A DNA stretch of 8,364 nt from Clostridiales bacterium UBA1779 (GTDB taxonomy: Bacteria > Bacillota > Clostridia > Oscillospirales > CAG-272), in the NCBI GenBank assembly GCA_002314565.1, contig DCGL01000078.1, positions 1-8,364 of the forward strand. The letters run 5' to 3'. The position numbers and the translations under genes were made by a program. Below are positions 1 through 6,472 of this stretch, one piece after another. The notes beneath the pieces were generated by a model. The model had not been told where the DNA came from. It saw nothing but the letters and a program-made list of their open reading frames with translations, and did not search any database. Numbering within the stretch: the first letter of the stretch is position 1; each line of letters starts with the position of its first letter.

Positions 1-548
1 GCGATGAGCTTATGAAGCAGTTTCTCGAGGTAGTCCGTGAGAACAAAAATCTCAGGGCTTCCGTCGAGGAGCGCCTCAGAGCTTACTACCGTTCGTTCAA
101 TGCAGCCGGAGCTGCAGCCAATCCTCGCATACTCGAGGAGGCCCTGCTTGCCCCGACCGGAGACGCCTCGGTTGACGTAGACCTCACTAATATGATGAGC
201 GTCAACGTTCCCGTCTTTACAGGCGAAGGCATAGAGCCCGGTATCAGCTACGGTCTTGCATTCACTCCTCCCGGGCTTGATTCTGCCCTTGAGGAACTTT
301 CTTCGCTTTCAAACGACATGATAAGACTCGCGCAGCTTGAAAAAACCGCACAGCTTTTAGCTGCTGAAATCGAGCGTACACGCCGTCGTGTCAACGCCCT
401 TGAATATATTCTCATGCCGAACTATCTTGCCGCAATCAAGCGTATTACTCTCAAGCTTGACGAAGACGAGCGTTCAAATACCGCACGTCTTATGAAGGTT
501 AAAGAAATGATGGTTGCCGAGCGCTATGCTCAGAACCGTTCTGACTAA
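1..548 (+). CDS. atpD: V-type ATP synthase subunit D, 5'-truncated by window edge
   Basis: Central-stalk subunit D (also called NtpD) of the V/A-type rotary ATPase. It sits inside the A3B3 hexamer and couples ATP turnover to ion movement across the membrane. The reading frame is open from base 3 and reads D-E-L before the Met at 12, matching the conserved 'KRDELM' stretch near the N-terminus of the family. The true start is therefore upstream, and roughly 25-30 residues of a normal protein of about 205-210 residues are missing. The visible part has the family pattern: an N-terminal helix, a central loop region, and a long C-terminal charged helix with the R-R-R-V-N-A-L-E-Y motif around residues 123-131 (counted from the Met at 12), which forms the coiled-coil stalk. 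It ends at TAA 546-548. D is commonly the last or near-last gene of the ATPase operon, consistent with the hairpin 10 bases downstream. Identification is confident; the ion (H+ or Na+) cannot be told from D. Confidence 0.93.
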   Translation, partial: DELMKQFLEVVRENKNLRASVEERLRAYYRSFNAAGAAANPRILEEALLAPTGDASVDVDLTNMMSVNVPVFTGEGIEPGISYGLAFTPPGLDSALEELSSLSNDMIRLAQLEKTAQLLAAEIERTRRRVNALEYILMPNYLAAIKRITLKLDEDERSNTARLMKVKEMMVAERYAQNRSD

Positions 549-558
549 TAAAATAATA

Positions 559-586
559 CGGCGCTTCTGAATATTCAGTGGCGCCG
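559..586 (+). terminator. Hairpin after the ATPase gene, possible terminator
   Basis: Two 14-base arms (559-572 and 573-586) form a nearly perfect inverted repeat, with one T-G wobble and one T-T mismatch. The outer six pairs are pure G/C (CGGCGC). The downstream bases are CACTTTACATTTATT, so the U-run is weak and broken. It probably attenuates or ends the ATPase transcript, but read-through into the next unit is plausible because no convincing sigma-A promoter was found between it and the gene at 618. Confidence 0.5.
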
Positions 587-617
587 CACTTTACATTTAT
601 TAATACCGAGGTTTATC

Positions 618-803
618 ATGAAAAGAATCACCGCACTTTTATTATTGTGCCTTTGCATCATCCTTTCAGTGACTTCATGCTCCGGCGGAAAAGATGATAC
701 TACTTCAGAAGAAGTAAAAACAGTCGCAACAGAACCTGCCGAAACTGAAGACCCTGAAAAGGATGCCGTCTGGTCTGAAGACACAGTGCTGGAGGTAAAG
801 TAA
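618..803 (+). CDS. Small acidic lipoprotein, 61 aa, function unknown
   Basis: A type II signal peptide is visible: M-K-R, a Leu/Cys-rich hydrophobic core, then the lipobox V-T-S-C with the acylated Cys at residue 21. The mature part is only 41 residues, with 13 Asp/Glu against 4 Lys, many Thr, no hydrophobic core and a single Trp, so it is probably disordered and tethered to the outer face of the membrane. A weak ribosome site, GAGG at 608-611, precedes the ATG by 6 bases. The stop is one base before the next ATG, so the two genes are very likely translated together. The tail resembles the acidic Thr-rich linker that follows the lipid Cys in larger clostridial lipoproteins, including the binding protein at 3199. 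It may therefore be a genuine short lipoprotein or the remnant of a larger one. I recognise no family. Confidence 0.7.
   Translation: MKRITALLLLCLCIILSVTSCSGGKDDTTSEEVKTVATEPAETEDPEKDAVWSEDTVLEVK
791..795 (+). promoter_or_regulatory. Ribosome binding site of the SGNH/GLUG gene
   Basis: A perfect GGAGG lies 9 bases before the ATG at 805 and inside the last codons of the preceding lipoprotein gene. It fixes the start at 805 and supports coupled translation across the TAAgATG junction. Confidence 0.8.
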
Positions 804-804
804 G

Positions 805-3000
805 ATGAAAAAGATATTTTCCTATTTACTTCTTGCCGCAATGCTTATATCAATGGTTCCTGCGATTAATCTGTCGGTTTTCGCCGAGGACGTGATTACC
901 GTATCAAATTACAGCGAGCTGTTTGAAGCCTCAAAGAATTCCACGGCATCAATCAAGCTTGCAAACGATATCACCGTTGATACCGATGCCTGGAAGGGAC
1001 TCGGACAGGCTCTCGGCTTTTCAGGGACTCTTGACGGAAACGGAAAGACACTGACCATCAAGGGGACTCAGGGACTTGCAAAGAAGCTCGGTGATGCTAC
1101 AATAAGAAATCTGATTCTCGACCTTGAAATTACACCCGCTGAAAATGCAAGCGTTACGGCCGGTCTTGCAGACAGAGTATCCGGCGATACGCTTATTGAA
1201 AACGTTGTAATAAAAGGATCGGTAACAGGTTTTTATGCCTCTGCTTTTATTGGCATTGTCGAAACCACAGGAAAAATTACAATTAAAAACTGTACAAATG
1301 AAGCAACGGTTGAAGCATTCAGCAACGGAAATGAAAACGGATGCGCGGGTTTTGTCGGGTATCTTTGCTCCGATAAAGAAGGAAATCTGATTTTCGACTG
1401 CAAAAACCGCGGTAATATCAATACTCCCGGTTCGCTTGTTTCAGGTATTGTCGGTCGTGTTCAGAACGGAAAGGGAACACTTGAAATTGTCAACTGTGTA
1501 AACTCCGGCAAAATCTGCTGCTACGGTTCCAATCAGTCAGCAGGTATACTCGGATACAACGATTATACGACAAGCGTTATAAACTGTTTAAATGCCGGTT
1601 TTGTTGTCGGCACAAACGTCGGCTGCGGAGGAATCTGCGGTCGTGTTAAGGCTTTTGAATATAAGCTTATTGTCAGCGGCTGCGTAAACATCGGTGAAGC
1701 CGATGCTTCAAGTCAGTATTCAGGTGTTATCGGACAGGTAATTAACGGAAAAAATTACGAGTTTACGAATAATTACACTGTAGGCGATATGGATACCTGC
1801 AACCTTGAGGACAAGGAAAAAGACGCAGCACAGGCCCTTGACCTTAAGTTCTCAGCTGCACTGAGAACGGATAACGTAAAAGAAGACGCAGTCAACGCGA
1901 CCGTTCGTTTTAAGGTCGAATGGAATACCGCAAAGACAGCCGCTGCCGGGGTTCAGTTTAAGGATTTCGGTGCAGGATATTACAGAAACAATGAATTCAC
2001 AGAACTGAAGGATATAAAGGTCAGCGACGTTGTAAGTGAAGGCGATACGTCTTACGCTTACGTCATCGTCCGCAATCTCGGCGAAGACTTTATGATGCAT
2101 GACGTTTACGTTACTGTAAAGGCCGTAAAGGGAAGCGAATCCTATACTCAGTCATCAAGAATCAGCCTTGCCGCTCTCGGTGCAGGTCTTACCAAGCTTT
2201 ATACTGATGACTCGACTAAAACCGTTGACACACAAGCCAAGGCTGTTCTTGAAGCCTGGGGTCAGAACAGAAAGACCGTTTGTATGATCGGTGACAGTAT
2301 AACCGACGGTGTGGCTTCATCTCTCGGCGGACATTACAGCTGGTTCCTTGATTATGACAGGGACGTAACCTACCCGGGTCGTCTTAGAGAATTGCTCGGA
2401 ACTGCTTATGATCTTGTCAACTGCGGTCTGAGCGGAAAAACCATGGATAATTCCTTTGGAAACGCATACACAGCACAGAGTGAATACACTGAGGCACTTG
2501 CTTCAAATGCCGATATCGTCTTCATTATGCTCGGAACCAATGATGCCGATACAAACAACTGCACGGTTAGCGGAAACGAATTTATCGCCAAATACAAGAT
2601 GACATATTTTGCTTCTGCTGAAGCAATAGTAAACTCAATGCTCAAGTCGAATCCCAATGCTGAGTTTATCATCGCCAACTGTCCCGAATCCTACAGAACA
2701 ACGGAATCGGCTCTGTACACAGGCGTTAGCCAAACCAGATGCACGAACACTCAGATTAATCTGACTATCGTCCGTGAATGGCAGAAGGAGCTCGTTGACG
2801 TTCTCAATTCCAAGAACATCAAAACACGCTTTTTCGATATGCAGAAGGTAACAGGAGCTTTTTCAATCAATCTTGATCCGTACACGTATAAGTTCTCTGA
2901 GGTTCTGAAGTATTTCGCAACCGACCTTCTTCACCCAAACGACCGCGGCTACGAGATGATGGCCGCAGCCGTCTACTCAGAGCTTTTTGCTCTAAAATAA
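805..3000 (+). CDS. Secreted GLUG-repeat protein with C-terminal SGNH/GDSL esterase domain
   Basis: 731 aa. A signal peptide covers about residues 1-27 (K-K, hydrophobic core, V-F-A before E-D) with no lipobox, so the protein is secreted by Sec. Residues about 30-335 form a GLUG-like right-handed beta-solenoid whose rungs carry an N-C-x-N pattern at Cys 163, 199, 231, 261 and 293, with a last rung at Asn 323. Residues about 340-480 look like a beta-sandwich linker. Residues about 490-731 are an SGNH hydrolase with all blocks present: block I G-D-S-I-T-D-G (Ser 498), block II Gly 541 in N-C-G-L-S-G, block III G-T-N-D (Asn 579), block V D-L-L-H-P-N (Asp 707, His 710). It should therefore be an active serine ester hydrolase, probably a de-acetylase or de-acylase of a polysaccharide or wall polymer; the substrate cannot be read from sequence. 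It has no C-terminal anchor, so it is free or held by the solenoid. Joined operon-style to the small lipoprotein upstream. Confidence 0.85.
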   Translation: MKKIFSYLLLAAMLISMVPAINLSVFAEDVITVSNYSELFEASKNSTASIKLANDITVDTDAWKGLGQALGFSGTLDGNGKTLTIKGTQGLAKKLGDATIRNLILDLEITPAENASVTAGLADRVSGDTLIENVVIKGSVTGFYASAFIGIVETTGKITIKNCTNEATVEAFSNGNENGCAGFVGYLCSDKEGNLIFDCKNRGNINTPGSLVSGIVGRVQNGKGTLEIVNCVNSGKICCYGSNQSAGILGYNDYTTSVINCLNAGFVVGTNVGCGGICGRVKAFEYKLIVSGCVNIGEADASSQYSGVIGQVINGKNYEFTNNYTVGDMDTCNLEDKEKDAAQALDLKFSAALRTDNVKEDAVNATVRFKVEWNTAKTAAAGVQFKDFGAGYYRNNEFTELKDIKVSDVVSEGDTSYAYVIVRNLGEDFMMHDVYVTVKAVKGSESYTQSSRISLAALGAGLTKLYTDDSTKTVDTQAKAVLEAWGQNRKTVCMIGDSITDGVASSLGGHYSWFLDYDRDVTYPGRLRELLGTAYDLVNCGLSGKTMDNSFGNAYTAQSEYTEALASNADIVFIMLGTNDADTNNCTVSGNEFIAKYKMTYFASAEAIVNSMLKSNPNAEFIIANCPESYRTTESALYTGVSQTRCTNTQINLTIVREWQKELVDVLNSKNIKTRFFDMQKVTGAFSINLDPYTYKFSEVLKYFATDLLHPNDRGYEMMAAAVYSELFALK
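1162..1809 (+). repeat. Six GLUG-like solenoid rungs encoded in the SGNH gene
   Basis: Residues about 120-335 contain about six rungs of 30-36 residues. Each has a G-x-x-G turn (A-F-I-G, G-F-V-G, G-I-V-G, G-I-L-G, G-I-C-G, G-V-I-G) followed about a dozen residues later by N/D/G-C-x-N. The Cys residues are spaced 36, 32, 30 and 32 apart, as expected for stacked coils of a beta-helix. The repeats are diverged at DNA level, so this is an old protein repeat and not a recent duplication. Confidence 0.75.
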
Positions 3001-3012
3001 TATATTTTTCAA

Positions 3013-3045
3013 AAGCGTGTCGAGGGACTGTCCCCCGGCACGCTT
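3013..3045 (+). terminator. Long imperfect hairpin after the SGNH gene
   Basis: Arms 3013-3027 and 3031-3045 pair over 15 positions with one G-T wobble and one A-C mismatch around a CTG loop. The outer AAGCGTG/CACGCTT and inner GGGA/TCCC blocks are perfect. On the plus strand it is followed by AATTATC and not a clean U-run, so it is a weak intrinsic terminator or another structured element. It lies 13 bases after the stop codon and separates the SGNH unit from the promoter at 3086. The GGGACTGTCCC core is a palindrome type often scattered between genes in Firmicutes. Confidence 0.55.
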
Positions 3046-3085
3046 AATTATCAGATGAGGCTTTTATTACATACTAATTTTTTCA

Positions 3086-3144
<59 letters not shown>

Positions 3145-3186
3145 GCGTCAAATCCCCATCCTCCCATTTTAACTTAATTTTCAAAA

Positions 3187-3190
3187 GGAG
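3187..3190 (+). promoter_or_regulatory. Ribosome binding site of the binding-protein gene, possibly masked
   Basis: AAAAGGAG at 3183-3190 lies 8 bases before the ATG at 3199. The leader at 3161-3170 (CTCC, CA, TTTT) is complementary to it as CTCC/GGAG plus TTTT/AAAA with a two-base bulge, so a weak hairpin could cover the ribosome site. The ribosome site itself is clear; the masking is an inference from short complementarity. Confidence 0.6.
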
Positions 3191-3198
3191 TTCACCAA

Positions 3199-4683
3199 AT
3201 GGAAAAAGCCAAACGCATTCTCGCATTGCTTTTCACTGTTCTCACCGTTCTCGCACTTTTTGCCTCCTGCGGCAGCGAATCGAAGACGGAAGAAACTGAC
3301 GCTGCAGCAGCAACGGATGCTCAGTCAACAGCCGCAGAAACGAAACAGATTACCGACAGCGACTGCGAGCTTGACCTTACCAAGTACAACTTCAACTCGA
3401 AGTTCACCATGCTTCTGCGTTCAGACAGAAGAGGAGCCACCGAAGAGTTCCTCGTTGATGAAGCCGAGGCACAGGGAGACGTTGTTGACGGCGCAGTACT
3501 TTCACGTCAGCTTTACGTTGAACAGGTACTCGGCGTTGAGTTCGTTTATCTTTCCGTAAAGGAATCCGAAGAAATGGCTCGCGTAAGAGCAAACGTCACA
3601 GGCGGTCTTGATGAATTCGACGTTGCCTGCGTATCAGCTGAACATGCTCCGACTCTGACGGTTGAAGGAATACTTGAAAACTGGTATGATATTCCCGGCG
3701 TCAACCTTGATAAAGTATGGTGGGGCTCCCGTGCGGATATGGCTGAAAATCTTGCCATTAACGGAAAGCTTTATATGATTACCGGAGACGCATCAAATCT
3801 TACCGTCGGAAAAGCTCTTTGTATGTATTTCAACAAGAATATGCTTGAAGAATATTCGAACCTTAAGTCTGACGATATTTATCAGGAGGTCCTCGACGGA
3901 AAGTGGACGATTGACCGCCTGATTGAAATCTCCAAGGGACTGACTGCCGACGTTGACGGTAACCTTGACCTTAATTCAAATGACCGCTTTGGCAATAACA
4001 TTTATATGGCAACGATAATCGACGCCTATTTTGCCGCCTTTGATATTTCGATTATCACAGAGGTCAACGGCGAATACACCATCGACCTCAATACCGACCG
4101 AATGATTACGGCTATCGAAAAGCTCAACACTCTCTGCTATAAAAACAATTCCACTTACATTACCTCTGACAAAACATCTTCCGAGAATTTCTTCAAAAAC
4201 AACCACGCCTTCTTCACACACGGAGGAATGGAATGGGCAGCCGATTTCCGCGATATGGAACTGGATTACGGCGTAATTCCTTATCCGAAGCTTAATGAAT
4301 CCCAGGAAAGCTACAAGACCAACCTGTCATCCGTTTTCACAATGTTCATTGTATGCAATGGCACTACGGAAACCGAAAAAATCGGAGCCGTTATGGAACT
4401 TCTGGGAGCAAAATCATACGAAACGACAACTCCTGCATATTATGAAATCGTACTCAAAGGCAAGAGCACTCGCGACGCGCTTTCCTGGAAGATGCTTGAC
4501 ACCATCCACGACGGTCTGATGTTTGAAAAGGGATTCCTGTATTCCAACAGTCTCGGTAAACCCGCTCAGATTTTCAGAACCATGCTGGCAACGAGCAAAT
4601 CAAACGTCTGGGCCTCCTTCTGGTCATCCAACAAGAATCAGTATAACGTAAAGCTTGCTGAATTGCTCGAATCTTTCAGTTAA
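3199..4683 (+). CDS. Extracellular solute-binding lipoprotein (ABC family 1-like)
   Basis: 494 aa, typical length for a family 1 carbohydrate-type binding protein. The signal peptide ends in the lipobox F-A-S-C with the lipidated Cys at 24, followed by an acidic Ala/Thr-rich tether to about residue 55. The two-lobed domain follows. Diagnostic stretches are K-W-T-I-D at 235-239, the acidic loop D-V-D-G-N-L-D-x-x-S-N-D-R-F-G at 251-265 (a calcium-loop-like motif common in these proteins), and D-Y-G-V-I-P-Y-P-K with a following Q-x-x-Y at 356-372, the usual motif of clostridial sugar-binding lipoproteins. It captures a solute outside the membrane and would hand it to an ABC permease. No permease or ATPase gene is present in this operon, whose promoter and terminator are both inside the window, so it must use a permease from elsewhere or act as a sensor or binder. 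The adjacent GDPD gene hints at glycerol-3-phosphate or another phosphodiester product as ligand; this is only an inference. Confidence 0.85.
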   Translation: MEKAKRILALLFTVLTVLALFASCGSESKTEETDAAAATDAQSTAAETKQITDSDCELDLTKYNFNSKFTMLLRSDRRGATEEFLVDEAEAQGDVVDGAVLSRQLYVEQVLGVEFVYLSVKESEEMARVRANVTGGLDEFDVACVSAEHAPTLTVEGILENWYDIPGVNLDKVWWGSRADMAENLAINGKLYMITGDASNLTVGKALCMYFNKNMLEEYSNLKSDDIYQEVLDGKWTIDRLIEISKGLTADVDGNLDLNSNDRFGNNIYMATIIDAYFAAFDISIITEVNGEYTIDLNTDRMITAIEKLNTLCYKNNSTYITSDKTSSENFFKNNHAFFTHGGMEWAADFRDMELDYGVIPYPKLNESQESYKTNLSSVFTMFIVCNGTTETEKIGAVMELLGAKSYETTTPAYYEIVLKGKSTRDALSWKMLDTIHDGLMFEKGFLYSNSLGKPAQIFRTMLATSKSNVWASFWSSNKNQYNVKLAELLESFS

Positions 4684-6453
4684 ATGTCAAAACGAATATT
4701 TTGCATCTTACTTGCCGTTCTGACGGTTTTACCGATTTTTTGCAGCTGCAGCAATAACGAAGAGCCCGAACTGACAACTGAAACGGCGAGTCAGGTCGAG
4801 TACATCGATATAAGTGATTACAAAATTATTTACGCACGCACGTCCTCCTCTGAAGTTATGGCAGCCATCAAGACTGCCGTCGGGACCATCCGTGAAAACA
4901 CATCTGTTCAGCTTGCTTTTGACAGCGACTGGGTTGCGCAGGATATACAGACGGACATAGTCAACGATAATAAGGAAATTCTCATCGGCGACACGAACCG
5001 CGTAGAAACGTCAGAGAAGAAGAAGGACCTGAACGGCTATTATTCATACTCCATCTCAGACACAGGGAATAAAATCGTCATCTGCGGCGGCAGCAGCGAA
5101 GCAGTTGTCAAAGCCATAGAGCATTTTGTTTTTCTTTGCTGTGTGGAAGGAGCACTCAAAATTGAGTCAGGCTTAAACCTTCTTAAGACTTACACTGATG
5201 AAATTTATTCTGCTGACAGTCTGATGATGAAGATTGCTTCAGAATACACGGTCGTATTTCCAATACTCGCCAACAGCGGGGAACTTAAACTTGCCGAGAG
5301 CCTGACTGAGAAAATCAGCGGAGCCACGGGCATCGAAATGAAGAGCAAATCCGATGCCAAGGGAGACGGAGGCAGGGAAATACTGATAGGGAACACCTCC
5401 CGCTCGGATTTTGTACCCGATGATACCGTTCCTGCGTATTTTGACTACAGAATTACAGTAAAAGGCAACAAGATTGCCCTGACTGCCGGAAGTCAGGTTG
5501 CGCTTTCGTGGGGAGCCGACAAGCTCTATGAGCTTATTTGCGAAGATAAACTCGATATCACTAAAGAAAGCGACACTCTTTACGAATATGATAAATCAGG
5601 GTTCAATCCCATATGCTTTGACCTCAGTTGTTTTACTCCTTCCTGGGCTGATAAATATACGACGCCGGAGTGGCTGCTGGATTTTGATGAAAAGGTATAT
5701 GCCGTAACCTGTCCGTCAAATACGAATTACCGCATTACGATGAAGACTCACCGCGGGGATATGTATTATTATCCTGAAAATTCAATTGAGGCCATTGCAA
5801 GCGCAATTCTTGCCGGAACCGATGCTGTTGAATTTGACGTTCAGCAGACGAGTGACGGGGTTTTCGTGCTGATGCATAATTCGTCAATCTCAAAAATGAC
5901 CAACGCTTCGGAATTTATCGGTAAAAAAGGATATCCTTCAAGTTATGAGATTTCAGCCTGGACCTACGATCAGCTGAAAAGCCTTTCGCTGCTTGACTCG
6001 GATGGCAAAAAGACCGATTATAAAATACCGACCCTGTATGAAGCCCTGCTCGTTTGTGCGAACCGTGTAATGATTCAGATTGATGACAAATGCGGAAAGG
6101 TCAACACAAATTCAAAAGAATTTCTGAATCTCGTTTTGTCAACCGGTTCTTATAAGTGCTTCTTCCATTATTACGGTGTGGATATTTACACAAAATGGTA
6201 TCAGTTAAGCAATAAAAAGAACGGGGAATTGCTTGAATTTTCAAAGCTCTGCGCTTCATATCTTGCCGAGTCCGGTCATGCTCTCAGAAAAACCTACTGG
6301 CCGAATGACGTAAACACCTGGGACAGCGGCAGAATTTACGAAGACGAAGACCACTGGAATTCGCTTTATTCGTCAAACAAATGCTTTATCTGGACCGGGC
6401 GAACCTATCTGCTTTCCCAATACGTCAGCAAAAATTGCAAACCAACAAAATAA
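4684..6453 (+). CDS. Lipoprotein with C-terminal glycerophosphodiester phosphodiesterase domain
   Basis: 589 aa. The lipoprotein signal is F-C-S-C with the likely lipidated Cys at 22. Residues about 46-151 and 188-283 are two copies of one fold, each with E-I-L-I-G-[DN]-T-x-R and then Y-x-x-G-N-K-I; this resembles the N-terminal accessory domain seen in some glycoside hydrolases (alpha-glucuronidase type). Residues about 352-580 are a GDPD TIM barrel: H-R-G (356-358), P-E-N-S (364-367), V-E-F-D (382-385), T-S-D-G (389-392), M-H-N (397-399), I-P-T-L-x-E-A. Expected reaction: metal-dependent hydrolysis of a glycerophosphodiester to sn-glycerol 3-phosphate and an alcohol, here outside the cell. 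Asn 399 replaces the usual Asp after the second His, and the C-terminal T-D-[RY]-P is T-G-R-T, so specificity may differ. The start abuts the previous stop (TAAATG) with no visible ribosome site, so translation is probably by re-initiation. Start choice rests on the signal peptide. Confidence 0.85.
   Translation: MSKRIFCILLAVLTVLPIFCSCSNNEEPELTTETASQVEYIDISDYKIIYARTSSSEVMAAIKTAVGTIRENTSVQLAFDSDWVAQDIQTDIVNDNKEILIGDTNRVETSEKKKDLNGYYSYSISDTGNKIVICGGSSEAVVKAIEHFVFLCCVEGALKIESGLNLLKTYTDEIYSADSLMMKIASEYTVVFPILANSGELKLAESLTEKISGATGIEMKSKSDAKGDGGREILIGNTSRSDFVPDDTVPAYFDYRITVKGNKIALTAGSQVALSWGADKLYELICEDKLDITKESDTLYEYDKSGFNPICFDLSCFTPSWADKYTTPEWLLDFDEKVYAVTCPSNTNYRITMKTHRGDMYYYPENSIEAIASAILAGTDAVEFDVQQTSDGVFVLMHNSSISKMTNASEFIGKKGYPSSYEISAWTYDQLKSLSLLDSDGKKTDYKIPTLYEALLVCANRVMIQIDDKCGKVNTNSKEFLNLVLSTGSYKCFFHYYGVDIYTKWYQLSNKKNGELLEFSKLCASYLAESGHALRKTYWPNDVNTWDSGRIYEDEDHWNSLYSSNKCFIWTGRTYLLSQYVSKNCKPTK
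4819..5532 (+). repeat. Tandem duplicated accessory domain within the GDPD gene
   Basis: Unit 1 (residues about 46-151, bases 4819-5136) and unit 2 (residues about 188-283, bases 5245-5532) share the same order: Y-[KT]-[IV]-[IV]-[YF], a helix rich in E/K, E-I-L-I-G-[DN]-T-x-R, Y-x-Y/D-Y-x-I, G-N-K-I and G-[GS]-S followed by a helix ending near a hydrophobic Phe or Leu. The copies are diverged, with clear identity only at the motifs, so the duplication is old. Confidence 0.7.
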
Positions 6454-6462
6454 AATATAACC

Positions 6463-6467
6463 GGAGG
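6463..6467 (+). promoter_or_regulatory. Ribosome binding site of the anchored GLUG gene
   Basis: GGAGG 5 bases before the ATG at 6473, in the 19-base gap after the GDPD gene. It is the strongest site of the three-gene operon, in contrast to the gene at 4684, which has none visible. Confidence 0.8.
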
Positions 6468-6472
6468 AAATC

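Noticed and set aside
590..618. Possible promoter TTTACA (590-595) for the small lipoprotein gene
   Set aside because: The base stretch 17 bp downstream overlaps the start codon and is a poor -10 box, so transcription from it could not give a leader with the ribosome site.
575..841. Minus-strand open frame opposite the small lipoprotein
   Set aside because: Ser-rich antisense of the acidic Thr-rich lipoprotein, with no signal or family motif. The plus-strand frame has a signal peptide, lipobox and coupled downstream start.
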